DNA from: Stomoxys calcitrans
Taxonomy: Eukaryota; Arthropoda; Insecta; Diptera; Muscidae
Direction of reading: 5' to 3'
Assembly: GCF_963082655.1 (NCBI RefSeq)
Contig: NC_081556.1
Span: forward strand, 4,007,265-4,071,264
DNA length: 64,000 bases
The notes below the pieces were generated by a model. The model was not told the origin of the DNA. It did not search any database and saw only the letters and a program-made list of their open reading frames with translations. This document shows, one piece after another, positions 44,363 through 55,939 of the stretch (its first letter is position 1; each line of letters begins with the position of its first letter). Both the position numbers and the translations under genes were made by a program.

Positions 44363-44591
44363 TTGGGTTGCCCAAAAAGTAATTGCGGATTTTTCATATA
44401 GTCGGCGTTGACAAATTTTTTCAACGGCTTGTGATTGCATTCTTTCTTCTGTCAGTTATCAGCTGCTACTTTTGGCTTGCTTTAGAAAAAAGTGTAAAAA
44501 AAGTATATTTGATTAAAGTTCATTCTAAGTTTTATTAAAAATGCATTTACTTTCTTTTAAAAGATCCGCAATTACTTTTTGGGCAACCCAA
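44363..44591 (+). mobile_element. Mariner-type MITE, copy 3
   Basis: TIRs TTGGGTTGCCCAAAAAGT and the complement, with TA duplications at 44361-44362 and 44592-44593; 229 bp, same orientation as copy 1. Relative to copy 1, ACTCTGTA is missing within the left arm. It lies just downstream of the RTE-like relic. Confidence 0.92.
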
Positions 44592-44593
44592 TA

Positions 44594-45757
44594 TATTAGG
44601 TGTTAAGATAGTTTTTGTAAGAAATAAAGAGGGGTTCTGTTCTAGACACCATTCAATACGGTCGTTCATTTTATTTCTTCGTTCATTTTATTACCGAAGC
44701 CCATACAATTAAATTGAGAACCAAACATAGAGGCACATTTACACTTATAGGGTAAGTGTAGGGAATTATATGGTCAGCATCACCAGACTTTTCAGCTTAA
44801 TTGCAAGCCCTTATGTACAAATAAAACTTTTCTTTAAAACAACAATACCTTTAAATTTCATCACATAAATATCAAACCCTTGAGCGCTATAAATTTATGA
44901 ATACCATTTACCAAACTCTGGAACATGTTCTTAGAGCATCTCCTTCAGGGACCAAGGCAAAAGCCAAATGTTTCCCTCTTTAGTTACCTAAAGCAACGAT
45001 AAAAAGTTTCCATGCTCCTCTATTCATGGTTATGTGATAGTTTGGCAAAGTCTTCTCTGATAAGACACTCAAAAGCCAAACACAAGAGCTTTGGTGTTGA
45101 AATGAGTCAAGCCAAGCTATCGTTTAATGAGGAGTTACCATGGCAAGTGATATGGAGGGGAAAATGGCGCAAAAATAATAATAATTAAAAATACATAAAA
45201 AGAATCTGTGAGCTTAATTGAAAATCCGCTACATTCAAAGGAGATGTTGGGGCAGCAATTAAAAAAAAAAAACTAAAAATAAACGCGTTAATTAACTAAA
45301 AACTAAAAATAAAGAAAATATGTGCACATGAACCAACTTTAACAAAAACAAAATTAATGACACATCCAATTAAGATAAAATCACAACAAAACTCTCAAAA
45401 TCAACAAAACATTTAACAACAACAACTATAACTAAAAAACAATATTTTAATTGTTTTAATATTTATTATTTTTTTTTTAATTTATTTTTTCCTAGTTTGA
45501 AGAATAGAAAGAAAACCCCATGGGAATGCAATTAAAACTCAACAATAATGGATATATAGATAATTAAAATAAAAACAACAAAAAAAAATCAATATACCAA
45601 ACATAAAGCAACAGCACTCAACAACAAATTCATTAATACATCAGAGGAAAGAAATATAACAAAAAAAAACCAACCAAAGACAGCATTTAAAAACAAAAAC
45701 CTAAAAAAAATTAAAACCTTTCAACTTGTAAAAAAAAAAAAAATAAGAACAAAAATC
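44594..45757. promoter_or_regulatory. Upstream flank and probable 5' UTR of the PKC exon
   Basis: No other gene or repeat seen. The last 300 bases are very A-rich, with CAACAACAAC-type sequence leading to the start codon, as is common in fly leaders. The start of transcription and any upstream splice acceptor cannot be fixed from sequence alone; an acceptor within the A-rich leader is possible (the T-rich run with TTTTTTTTTAATTTATTTTTTCCTAG in pieces ends in CCTAG near 45496). Confidence 0.4.
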
Positions 45758-45960
45758 ATGTCTGAAAACAACAGCGAAAATAATGGCGACCAACAAGCCC
45801 AGGCTTCGGGGGATGAACCTGTGGCCGAGAATAAAATGAAGTCTCGCCTTCGCAAAGGTGCCCTCAAGAAGAAGAATGTTTTTAATGTCAAGGATCACTG
45901 CTTCATACCGCGCTTCTTCAAGCAACCAACTTTCTGTTCACACTGCAAAGATTTCATATG
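45758..45960 (+). CDS. Pkc53E: Conventional protein kinase C, first coding exon (Pkc53E-like)
   Basis: Encodes 67 codons plus two bases of a Ca2+/diacylglycerol-activated Ser/Thr kinase that acts at membranes downstream of phospholipase C. Residues 1-27 are acidic/Asn-rich. The pseudosubstrate is [12 protein letters not shown] (30-41), with Ala35 in the position of the phosphorylated residue. The first half of the C1A zinc finger follows: H47 and C60-x2-C63 in [17 protein letters not shown]. The exon stops inside C1A after FI(W), at a phase-2 donor. Members of this family are about 670-680 residues, so over 600 residues lie beyond the window. The N-terminus and this junction match fly Pkc53E rather than inaC or Pkc98E as far as I recall. 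The ATG is supported by the homologous N-terminus and the A-rich AAAATCATG context. The trailing TAA after the exon in this frame is intronic. Confidence 0.93.
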
Positions 45961-45969
45961 GTAAGTGAG
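45961..45969 (+). other. 5' splice site GTAAGTGAG
   Basis: A strong donor directly after ATATG splits the Trp codon TG|G (phase 2). No acceptor-bounded continuation of C1A (the remaining Cys/His ligands) is seen to 64000, so intron 1 is inferred to exceed 18 kb and to host all repeats listed to the right. Confidence 0.88.
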
Positions 45970-46829
45970 TGAGAGAGCTCCAAAATTCTCAAAGTATTCC
46001 CTTCCTCCCTTCTCATCCATCAAACAAAACATTTTATCACCCAAATATGGATAATAAAAAATTCTCTAATCAATTAAACGCTTGACACTGTCATCAGCCC
46101 TAATTAATTGTGTGGGGGCTTTGTTTGTACACTTGTCTCCCAAACACCTTATAATTGTGGGTATTTGTTTTGCCTTTTTTTTTGTTGTTATTTGTACGAC
46201 ATTCCTTTCTGTAGCGTTTTTGCTTTGGCATTTTTTTGCATTTATTCATGAGCAATAGGCTTAGGCTGGGGGAGCTCGAGGTAGTTAGTTACGCGTCAGA
46301 CAATCTGCCTACGTCGTAGTCTGTAGTTTTTGTTTTTTTTTTTTTTTTTTGTATGTAACTAATTATGTAAATAAGTTCAGTTTAGTCTTTAGAAAACCGC
46401 GAGAAGCCAGACAAAATTCTCAAAGGGGGTAGCTTCAAGCTTCTATGCAAGAAAATGGGATTTGAAATAATCCAAAAAGGGAAAAACAAAACAATACAAA
46501 CCGAAGAAGACCTAATCAGGTCAAGTACAACGAGAAACTTTGGCCAGCTATACAATGAACCTAGGGAAAATTGTTCAGCCTTCACAACCGCTGTTTGCAG
46601 TTGATAAGGGTTACTGGTTAAAATACATAATCGAAGCGTATGACCTATATGTTTATATGGCAAAGGGTTAGGTTAACTATGAAACAAGTTAACCACAAGT
46701 ACCGTAACAGGCATAATAGCAGCAGGCAATCTCAATAAACTCATTAATGTCTCAAACCAAGATTGCCTCGTTCAATGTTGGAAATATTGAAAATATTGAG
46801 CCGTGTTGATTTTTTCACTTTGATGAATT
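45970..46829. other. Intronic stretch without recognised elements
   Basis: A T-rich run at about 46322-46350. No exon, RNA or recurrent repeat recognised. Confidence 0.45.
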
Positions 46830-47130
46830 TCAGCTAAATCACCTTTTGTGGGATTAAGACTTTGGATTGGAAGAAAAGCCTATATGGCAGCTATATCGAA
46901 ATATAATCCGATCAGGATCATATTCTGTTCGGACATAGTGGGGTCTGGTACAACTCAGAGTTCCAAATTTTAGCGATATAAAGTAATAAATGCTTCATTT
47001 ATGGGCTTAAGACTCTGAAGCTGTAGATGGATATATGTGAAAGTCATATTCAAATATGGCCCAATCTGAATTATATTCGGATCGGACATGGCGAAGCCCA
47101 TTGCAAATCATTGTTGCAAATTTCATTGAT
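46830..47130 (+). repeat. Family A fragment, two monomers
   Basis: Equivalent blocks GGGATTAAGACTTT (46850) and GGGCTTAAGACTCT (47003) are 153 bp apart; ATGGCAGCTATATCGAAATA marks the family. Termini are missing; the next element begins within a TATATAT edge. Confidence 0.65.
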
Positions 47131-47135
47131 ATATA

Positions 47136-47357
47136 TTGAGTTGCCAAAAAGTAATTGCGGATTTTTTCAAAAAAAAAAGTAAATGCATTTTTAATAAAAC
47201 TGAGAGTAAACTTTAATCAAATATACTTTTTTTTACACTTTTTTCTAAAGCTAGCTAAAAGTAACAGCTGATAACTGACGGAAGAAAGAATGCAATTACA
47301 GAGTCAGAAGCTGTGAAAAAATTTGTCAACGCCGCAATTACTTTTTGGGCAACCCAA
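47136..47357 (-). mobile_element. Mariner-type MITE, copy 4, right TIR shortened
   Basis: Left end TTGAGTTGCCAAAAAGTAAT; right end CGCAATTACTTTTTGGGCAA. TA lies on both sides (47134-47135; 47358-47359). In the right arm about 20 bases (the GACTATAT...ATC part seen in copy 2) are deleted, so that GTCAACGCCG joins directly to CAATTACT. Same orientation as copy 2; 222 bp. Confidence 0.9.
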
Positions 47358-47361
47358 TAAT

Positions 47362-49165
47362 AGGCTATGTTGAAAAGAGGATGCTGATATTAATCCGCTC
47401 CATGCCACTATGGACATACATCCAACGCAGTAATCGGCTTGTTGTGCGCTCTAAAAACTATAAAATAACCTCTAAAAAGAAAATTTTAAAGTCAGGATTT
47501 CAGTGCTACTTACACAATCCTTAATTGTCTTCAATACCACTCTCCTAAACTGGTTCATGTCTGGTATTGTATCTCCACCAAGCTACCGGTATCTGTTAGA
47601 CGCGAAAGTCGGGCAATGACAATGTCTCATTACCGCACCGATCGTCTTCCCGCACCGATTTTACATAAGTGAACTCGTAGTCCTATGTGTCCCGTTATGA
47701 TACTAATGGCTACTCTGACCTCCTTCTTACTTCCTTTCAGTAATACCCTCGTCTTCTCAAGATCTGGATCCCCTCATAGGATTTTCGCCGTTCTACCGAC
47801 CGTTTCGCTGTTTCACAATGTTGCATGCGCATACGTAACCCACTCCCTTAGCTCGGACTGCGTCGACTCGAAAATGCTTCGTGTTAACCAAGTTTATTGA
47901 CCGCTGTCCTCTGGCATTGATCGCCAAAACGTCTGCCCTTTCATTTTCCCTTACTCTGTTATGGCCCGGCATGCAAAAGATGCGGATTTTGCCATCCTCA
48001 GAGAAGGCTTTAATCTCCTTTTTACACTGCAAGACTGTTCGTGACCTTACCTTCCTGCTAGTTATTGCCCTTAGGCAATTTTATTGTCGGTAAAGATGTT
48101 TACACTCAACGTCCTCGCGTTAGCACTACACCACTTCACGCATTCCGTAAACACCCGGATCTCCGCCTGCAGGACCGTATTATGGTCAGGCAGTATAAAA
48201 CAGACCTCAGTCCCTGGTTTCTCAAAGTAAACCCCCAAGCCCACTCTGTCCTCTAGCTTTGATCCATCCGTGTTACATGATCTTCCAGATGGCAATACTA
48301 GGGTTCCGTCAATATATGACTGTGCCGATGGCAGCAGTGCCTCGCACTCGACTTCAAGGTTCTTCTCAGGTATCCGATCGGAAATCTCTTCCTTCCAGGA
48401 TTCCTATCGCCGCCTCTATTGTAACGCGATGGTATGATCTGCTCCCATTCTCCCATCGCCTTAAGTCTTATAGCCGCAGTGGCTGCCTCACACTTAATCT
48501 GTATGTCAATGGCTCGGATATCTAGAATAGCCTCCAGTGCCCTAGTGGGCGGGGTCCTCATCGCTCCGCCCATGCCAAGACAATATATTCTCTGATCCCG
48601 TTGTATGGTCCTTATGTTGCACTTTTTTTTTTTGCATAGTAGTTCACCAAACTAATCAGGGCTTAAGTAAGTATTGGTCTAAGAGCCAGTGGACTATCCT
48701 CGGATTCAGGCCCCATTTCATGACTACGGCCCGTCTACATAGTGCCCAACATCTGTGATCATTCTCAGTACGCTCCTGAATGTGACACTTCCAATTCAGT
48801 TTCCTGTCCAAGATCACACCTAAATATTAGACCTTGTCAGATATCGAAATCGTCTTATTGAGGAAACGTGGTGCGTTAAATTGGACCACCTTCGTCTTCC
48901 TCGTGAACAGGCATATTTCAGTCTTCTCTGGGGTTAACATTGAGACCTCAGGGTCTAGACCAGTCATATGCCATATGCAAGATCCTTTCGGCCCTTCTGC
49001 ATAACTCGTTCGGATCCTTACACCTTAGAAGTATTATAATACCGTCGCAGTAGCAGACGGGTTCAATTCCCTTCTCAATCAGCATCCGTAATAGGTCATT
49101 TATGGTGGTCACCCATAGGAGTGGCGATAAAATGCCCGCGAGGGGGCGGACCCTCCCCCTAAACC
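47362..49165 (-). pseudogene. LINE3 relic: RT, RNase H and 3' region
   Basis: Minus strand. The RT region is at 49165-48950 (GILSPLLWVTTIND; the catalytic YADD altered to YCDG), then the RT thumb at about 48930-48600. Next come a basic linker and RNase H at 48573-47790, with NTDGSKLEDRVGLGVYF (first catalytic Asp), FTDNK and FCMPGHNRVRENERADVLA. A 3' region reaches 47490 and a tail-like block runs to 47362 (AATCGGCTTGTTGTGCGCTC). Broken by frameshifts. The 5' end at 49165 abuts a family B repeat. Confidence 0.8.
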
Positions 49166-49510
49166 ACAATTTTCAAAATTACCAAATCTCGCAGATGGGC
49201 ACATCGATTCACGGGAAATTTTGTATGCCACCTTATGGTAAACCAAAACCCACAAAATTGGTATAAAACTTTGGGGTCAAATAACCGTGGGGGAGGCCCT
49301 ACCCCAAAACCCACCCAAACAGACATGTTTACCGACTGGTACAATATGGGTATCAAATGAAAGGTATTTAAGAGTAGAGTACGAACATGATATAACAATT
49401 CGACCTTAAGTGTCGGGGGAGGCCGCCCCACTCCGTCACTCCCCAAAAACGGTCCAAAAATTACATGTTTACTGATTGGGGCAATAAGAGTATCAAATGA
49501 TAGGAAAATG
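49150..49510 (-). repeat. Family B segment, reverse orientation
   Basis: Contains GGGGGCGGACCCTCCCCCTA and two monomers marked by TATCAAATGA at 49351 and 49491, exactly 140 bp apart, with AGAGTAGAGTACGAA and GGGGGAGGCCGCCCCACTCC. Confidence 0.7.
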
Positions 49511-51160
49511 AAATACGGGTTCAATTCCTAACTGGGATTTTTTTTGCTGCCTTATGAACACTTAGCGTCAGAGAGGGTATTTAATGACACATTGTAAAAA
49601 TCTAAGATGCAGGCAAAACTAGAAGAGCTATAATCTTTTTTATTCAGTATCCTTAAAAATGTTTCAGAATTTTTTTTTTTTTTTAATTTAATATAGGTAC
49701 CGAAGGAAGGGTCATGATAAGTTCGAAGCGCCCATGTTCATCAATATGTCTCTACGCGGGCAACTGAATGAAAGCTTTTGGCAGGTACATCACTTGTATG
49801 GACATCAAACTGCCGATACATAATACCAAAGTGCTTAGTGAAAGATCAGGGACTTCCTCAAAATATGAGTCTAAATCGACCATACATGAAAGGATGTTGG
49901 AAGTCATAACTTTGCGTGTTTTCCACAGACAGACCGAAGGACAAGGTTAGATTGGCATACGAGTATAGATGCATTCTAGGGCCTTAAATATTCCAGGATA
50001 TGACAAATTGAACAACAAAGTTCATACTATCGTAAAGAGGATAAAAATGTAAAAATAAATTTGCCATCACCAACTTTGTGCAAATATCTACCCTAAAAAG
50101 AAGCTTTTAATAATTAAACACCATTTAGGCTTCATATTGAAAACAAAGTAAAATTTATTATTATCGTTTTTCCGTTTTAAGCAAAATTTGCACATTTTTT
50201 TTTCGTATTTATTTAACAAACTTCACGCCATATCCTTCCGTTGCTACGGCCGCAACTCTTTGTAAGCGGCATATTTTCGCCTGCGTATACGATAATGTGA
50301 TAATAAAGGAAATCGCTCGTATTTATGTAATTACATTTCATTGAAAAAGATAAAGAGCTTCGACACAAAGGGCCAGCCTGAGTTGCCTGCCAAACGCCAT
50401 TAAAACTTTAATGCCATAAGAACTTGAAAGAGTTTATCCGATTGGACTTTACACAGGGGAAGAGGAGGAAGGCAAGGAAAAAATCGCATGAAAATGCCTG
50501 TACATTTGTGTGCGATTTGCTTACAAAGCTATATATATATAGTGTTTGTTGTTGGGCTTTAAGGAAGCCATAAAAAAAGATTTTCATTTTCCTGCCGTTT
50601 TTTTGTTTACTGTTTTGGTTTGGGATTTTTCCTGGTTTTTCCTGCATATCGAGTAGAGTACCGCATAATTTACAAATACCACTACATAGACTTCACACAA
50701 AGTAATGCGGAGATCGGTTCAGTTTCATTACTCATAAGCAGCGTGAATGGGTAATGTCGGACTATTAGGGCGTTTAGCCGAGGCTCAGAGAAAGGCGAAA
50801 TAATTGAAAATAAACAAAAGGATAATTGGTGGGAGGCCGAGGCAGTAGCAGATTATTTTTTTTTATAAATAAATAAAAGTAATTTAATCAAATTGCCAGC
50901 CATCATTATTGGTGTTTGTTTGGGGATAGGAAATGTTCATATCTAAGCATTGTAGTCCCATTCAGCGACGCCATTATACATACCACCAACATAGATTTAT
51001 GCAAATAATTGAGGTTAGCCTCGATATTTAGATAAAAGAGAAAGAAAACCACAGAAACGGTATATTGAAAAAGTTTGGAATTGTTGAAATATCATCGCTG
51101 GGAAAATATAATTTTAATTTGCAAAATTATATCTTATTTAAAAATGTGGAAGAAGCTTAA
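49511..51160. other. Intronic stretch, mostly unassigned
   Basis: 49860-49970 carries weak family A-like words (GTTGGAAGTCATAACTTTGCG, AGACAGACCGAAGGAC). No gene recognised elsewhere. Confidence 0.4.
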
Positions 51161-51165
51161 AAAAC

Positions 51166-52440
51166 AAGTAAAGGCGTGATAAGTTCGGCCGGTCCGAATC
51201 TTATAAACCATGCCCCATGGATTGCATTTATCAAGTTCTTCGAATGACTTTTATTAATATATTTTAATATATATGAGTTACATTTCAATCAAATTGGATA
51301 AGAAATGTGCCCTCTAAAAGCTCAAGAAGTCAAGATTCAAGATCGGTTTATATGGTAGCTATATCAGGTTATCGACCGATAAAATCGGATAACTTTTGCG
51401 CCCTCTAGAAGTCTCGACCCCAGGTCGGTTTATATGACAGCTATATCAGGTTCTGAACCGATTTCAACCATTCTTAGCACTGTTGGAAACCATAAAAAGA
51501 CACCTCATGCAAAATTTCAGTAAAATTGGATAAGAATTGCGCCCTCTAGTGGCTCAAGAAGTCAAGATTCGAGATCGGTTTATATGGCGGCCATATCAGG
51601 ATATGGACTGATTTAGACCATACTTGGCACATTGGTTAGAAGTCATTTCTTAACGATATGTTCAAAATTTTAACTAAATCAGATAAAAATTAGACCATCT
51701 ACAAGCTCAAAATGTCTAATTGGAAGATCGGCTTATATGGCAGCTATATCAGGTTATGAACCGATTTGAATCATACATACCAATACCCAATACCCGTTAA
51801 AAATAAGTATGTATATTGTAGACCAAATCAGACCATACTTGGCATGCATTTTGGCGGTTATAGTTGAAGTCTTTATACAAAACTTCAATCAAATCAAATC
51901 CGATTAGAAATGTGTTCTTTGATGACCAAAGACATATAATCAGAAGATCGGTATTTTTAGAATTATACCAGGTTATGGACCGATTCAGACCATACTAGGC
52001 ACTCGTGTTGGAGGTCACAGGAAAAATAATTTTGCAAAATTTCAAATTTGGATCAGAATTGCGTCCATTAGGGATTTGGAAAGTCTAAACGTGATAAAAG
52101 CAGAGTTGTTGGAAGTCACAACAAAACTTATTTTGCAAAACTTCAGCTTAGGGGCTGCAGCATCAAATTTGCCGATATAGACCGATTTTGACCGTACTCG
52201 GCACAGATGCTCAATATCATAACAGAAAATTTGCGAAATTTCAAATTGGCTAATAATGGCGCCAAATCGGGATTTCAGATTATGGACCGATTTTGACCAT
52301 ATTTGGTAGAGTTGTTGGGATCCTAAAACAGAAGCAATTTTGCAAAATCACAGAAAAATTGGGAGGTTTTGGAAGTTCAAGATGTTAACTCGGGAGATCA
52401 GTTTATATGCCAACTATATCCGGCTATTTCGACATGTTAC
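51166..52440 (+). repeat. Family A element, T1 end present
   Basis: The T1 end AAACAAGTAAAGGCGTGATA then GTTCGGCCGGTCCGAATC (about 51163-51199), followed by about seven monomers with GGTTTATATGGTAGCTATAT and CGCCCTCTAG-type blocks. It ends at the LINE3 fragment. Confidence 0.75.
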
Positions 52441-52450
52441 ACAAAAAAAC

Positions 52451-52687
52451 CTCGAGATATGAAACCTGGAAGGAAAAGAAGAAGCTTGCGATCGGATACC
52501 TAAGACGGCACTTGAGGTTGAGTGCGAGGCACTGATGCCAGCGGCACAGTCTTGGACTGATGGAAACCTTGGATTGCCATGTTACACAATTGGATCAAAG
52601 CTAGAAGACAGGGTGGGCCTGGGGGTTTACATTGAGAACCCAGAGACTGAAATCTATTTTTGATAGCCTGACCATAACACGGTCCTG
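52451..52687 (+). pseudogene. LINE3 fragment (linker/RNase H start) between two family A arms
   Basis: Contains KLAIGYLRR-like and SKLEDRVGLGVYIENPE sequence, matching 48071-48440 of the minus-strand LINE3 relic. The reading frame is broken between the two halves. Confidence 0.75.
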
Positions 52688-52689
52688 CT

Positions 52690-53275
52690 GATATAGCTGC
52701 CATATAAGCCGATCATGAATCTTGACTTCTTTAGCCAACAGAACGTGCAATTCTTATCCGAATTGACTGAAATTGCGCATGATGTGATTTGTCATGGTTT
52801 TCAACAACTGTGCCAAGTATGGTTAAAATTAGTCTATAGCCTCATATAGCTGACATATAAACCGATCTGGGATCTTGACTTCTTGAGCCTCTAGAGGTCG
52901 CAATTATTATCCGTTGTTTGTACGACGGATCCTCTCATGACCATCAACACACATTTTTATTATGATCTGAACTGGTCTATAGCCTGCTACATCTGCCATA
53001 TAAACCGATCTCTCTATTTTACTTATTGAGCCCCCAAAGGCCGCAATTCTTATTCGAATTGGCTGAAATTTTACACAGGTCTCCAACATAATTTAATTGT
53101 GGTCCGAATCGGACCATATCTTGAAATCGCTCTAATAGCAGAGCAGATCTTTTCTTTTATCCTTTTTTGTCTAAGAAGAGATGCCGGGAAAAGAACTCGA
53201 CACATGCGATTCATGGTGGAGGGTATATAAGATTCGCGGGGCTGAACTTAGCAAGTTTTGACTTGTTTTTATATG
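52690..53275 (-). repeat. Family A element, reverse orientation with T1 end on the right
   Basis: Monomers in reverse (GATATAGCTGCCATATAAGC, ACTTCTTGAGCCTCTAGAGG). Then the terminal block GATGCCGGGAAAAGAACTCG, GGTGGAGGGTATATAAGATTCG and T1 GGGGCTGAACTTAGCAAGTT / GACTTGTTTTT. With 51166-52440 it forms a unit whose two outer ends are both T1. Confidence 0.75.
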
Positions 53276-53369
53276 AGATTGATTTTTTTATTAAAGAAGA
53301 TGTTTAAACAGGAACCGATTAGGCACATACAGAACTCCAACCGACCTACATCAATAAGAAATATTCTAT

Positions 53370-53545
53370 TAAAGAACAGGGGCAAACTTCTCACATATCA
53401 ATGAGTGCTGTTCGTTTGCATGGCATAATAAAGAAGGAATAATCATGGCTAAAAATATTTCTAATGTTCGCGCCAGGATTCGATCCCAGGCAATAAACAT
53501 CATAGGTGGATATGTAAATTTTTACTCTACGTTGGGTCCTAGAAC
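53370..53545 (-). mobile_element. SINE1 copy, internally deleted
   Basis: Minus strand. The 3' part is at 53370-53425 (GAACAGGGGCAAACTTCTCA as read on plus) and the head with B box (GGATTCGATCCCAGG on plus) and anticodon-side part is at 53470-53535. The central ~130 bp are missing. Confidence 0.75.
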
Positions 53546-55125
53546 AATATTTCGAAGTGTTACACAGGGAATGACGTAGTTTTAACTTTTTTAGTTTCTC
53601 ATCCTAAGGACCATTGGGCGCATGAGTTATTTAAACAATACATTAAACAATCATACGCCCCTATATACCAATCACAATAAATAACAAGTATAAGCCACCA
53701 TTGGCAACAATTTTGGCAAAAACTCAACATGAGAAGAAAAAAAATTGAACCAATGCCAAATCAAGTTGAAACCATAATAATTTAATTTGATCAAGATTAG
53801 GTCGAATTTTAAACAGTTTTCATACATACTACAACATCCTTAGTGACCACATAGAGTATTTTAATGTTTTCCACAAGATAGTATCATCTAATACACTATG
53901 ATGGTCAATTCCAAGCTGTTGTTTTTTGCCTTGAAATTATGTAAAATTAAAAAAAAAAAAACATCCTTGGTGAATAGAGTTTATGATAACTTTGCCTATG
54001 TGCCCATATTATATTTGCAAATTCACTCTCAAAAGGCCAACATGCTGACCCCAGGGTGATAGCTTAGTTTTGGTAGGTGTGTGTGTATGGTTTTTGTAGA
54101 GCGAAAAGCACATAAGAATAGTAAAAGACGAAAGCAGAAATGTGTTATTCATACAAACTCAAAAATAACAAAAAAAAAAACTCTAATGGCCCTGTGTAAA
54201 TTTACACTTGTTAAGCGTGAAAAACAAAATAATTTACTTATTTACATAGACAGACGGACGAATAGAGAGAACGAGAGAGAGAAGGATAGAGAGACTTGGG
54301 CAGGACAAACGCAGTCGAAAACAAACATGTTAACATAAAGGCAACACCAAAGTGAAATAAAAAAAAATAAACTCAGATGAGTTAGACAATAAAACAACAC
54401 CGCATTACAAAAATTCAAAAACAAACAAAAATTAAATACTTTTAAATTCTAGTCACAAAGCATAGCTGACCGGCTGGCTGTATGGCCCAGAATGTGCCAT
54501 TTCATTTAACTTAAATAAAAAGAAGCCCTACATTTCCCAACAAAACGCAAGAACCACAAATCATTAGCATTTTCCACGCAAACTGTCCAAAGAAACAGCG
54601 TCGCAGCTAAACAAAAACTCACTTGGTCACAGCACCGAATGGGGCCACTTTTTCTTGCAAAAAAAAAAGAAGCAAAAAACCAAACCACATTGACATACTC
54701 ACACAGCGACCGCATGAGAGCAGGCATACGTATGCCACACTTATGGGGTCATAAAACACAGTCTGCAATGTTATTTGTTGCTTGACGGGGCGTATCTGAT
54801 ATGGGACATAAACAAGGAAAAACCACCAACATTGTAACCAAGAGAAAGGGTCAAAGACATTCATCCCTCACTTATAGTGAGCTTCTTTGTATGATTGCCT
54901 TTATGATATATGTCACTTGAAACATTGTCGAGCATCAGCAGACATTAAAGGGGGTATGTAAGGAATTTGAGAAGTTGAACATGTAGTTTAATGCTCTTAT
55001 TTCCTTAAAAAGTCTATGGGAAAATTCGTTGACTATGGTGAATTGTATGAGCATGGTAGAAACATACAAATAGTCAAACTATTTTTAGAAATAAATGCTG
55101 GAAAAATTTAAAAAAAGGGTTAATC
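53546..55125. other. Intronic stretch without recognised elements
   Basis: A/T-rich; a GAGA-rich segment at about 54262-54292. No exon or recurrent repeat recognised. Confidence 0.45.
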
Positions 55126-55129
55126 ATTT

Positions 55130-55530
55130 TATATGACAGTTTGGGACAAGATGTTGGAAGACAACAGAATATTATGTGCAAAATTTATAACAAAGCAGAT
55201 AGTAATTGAGGCTTTGAGGGGATCAATATGTCAAATAGGGAGATCGGCTTATATTTTTGGTATATACGGTTATAATTCGATTTGGACCATATTTGGTTGG
55301 ATGACGTTGCAGAACACTTTTTTGCAAAATATCAGCCTAATTGAACAAAAATTAAGGTTTCTAAGAGCTCAAGAGTCAAATCGAAGAACCGCTTTATAAG
55401 AGAGCTATATACAAATCGGAACCGCTATGGTCCATTTGCAATCTCCAACCACCTTTTTCAATAAGAGGTATCTGTGCAAAATTCAACGTGAGTTCGAGGT
55501 GTTTGCCGACGGATAGACTAGTTTAGTATA
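55130..55530 (+). repeat. Family A fragment
   Basis: GTCAAATAGGGAGATCGGCT, GAGCTCAAGAGTCAAATCG and ATAAGAGAGCTATATACAAAT blocks. The T2 region is degraded to TTTGCCGACGGATAGACTAG. Confidence 0.7.
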
Positions 55531-55534
55531 CCCA

Positions 55535-55775
55535 AAGGTGATCAGGTCGGTTTTTAAAAACCGGTTTTTCAGTTTTTGAAACCCGGGCTCTCGGTTTTTG
55601 AAAACCGGTTTTTCGGTTTTTTTTAAACCGGTTTTTCGGTTTTTGGTTAGACGGATTGATACCCTTATATACCAAAAAGTGATCAGTTCGGTTTTCGAAA
55701 ACCGGGTTTTCGGCTTTTGTAAATCGAGTTTTCGGTTTTTGAAAACCGATTTTACGGTTTTTGGTCAGAATTCTT
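55535..55775. repeat. CGGTTTTTGAAAACC-type repeat
   Basis: About twelve short units built from CGGTTTTTGAAAACCGG and variants; many are self-complementary (AAAACCGGTTTT). It contains a second-order repeat (GTGATCAGGTCGG at 55536, GTGATCAGTTCGG at 55678). Confidence 0.8.
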
Positions 55776-55939
55776 ATTCTTCGAGGTTTTTATAAATCTG
55801 ACTGTTGCCAAAAATAAGAAAAGTTTTATCAACATAAAAAAATAATTCCTGAAAAATGATTTTTTTTTTTAAATAAAATTGATCGAAACTTCGCTTTAGA
55901 AACTGATTGACTTTTGACTTGATTCAAACATCGTCTTCT

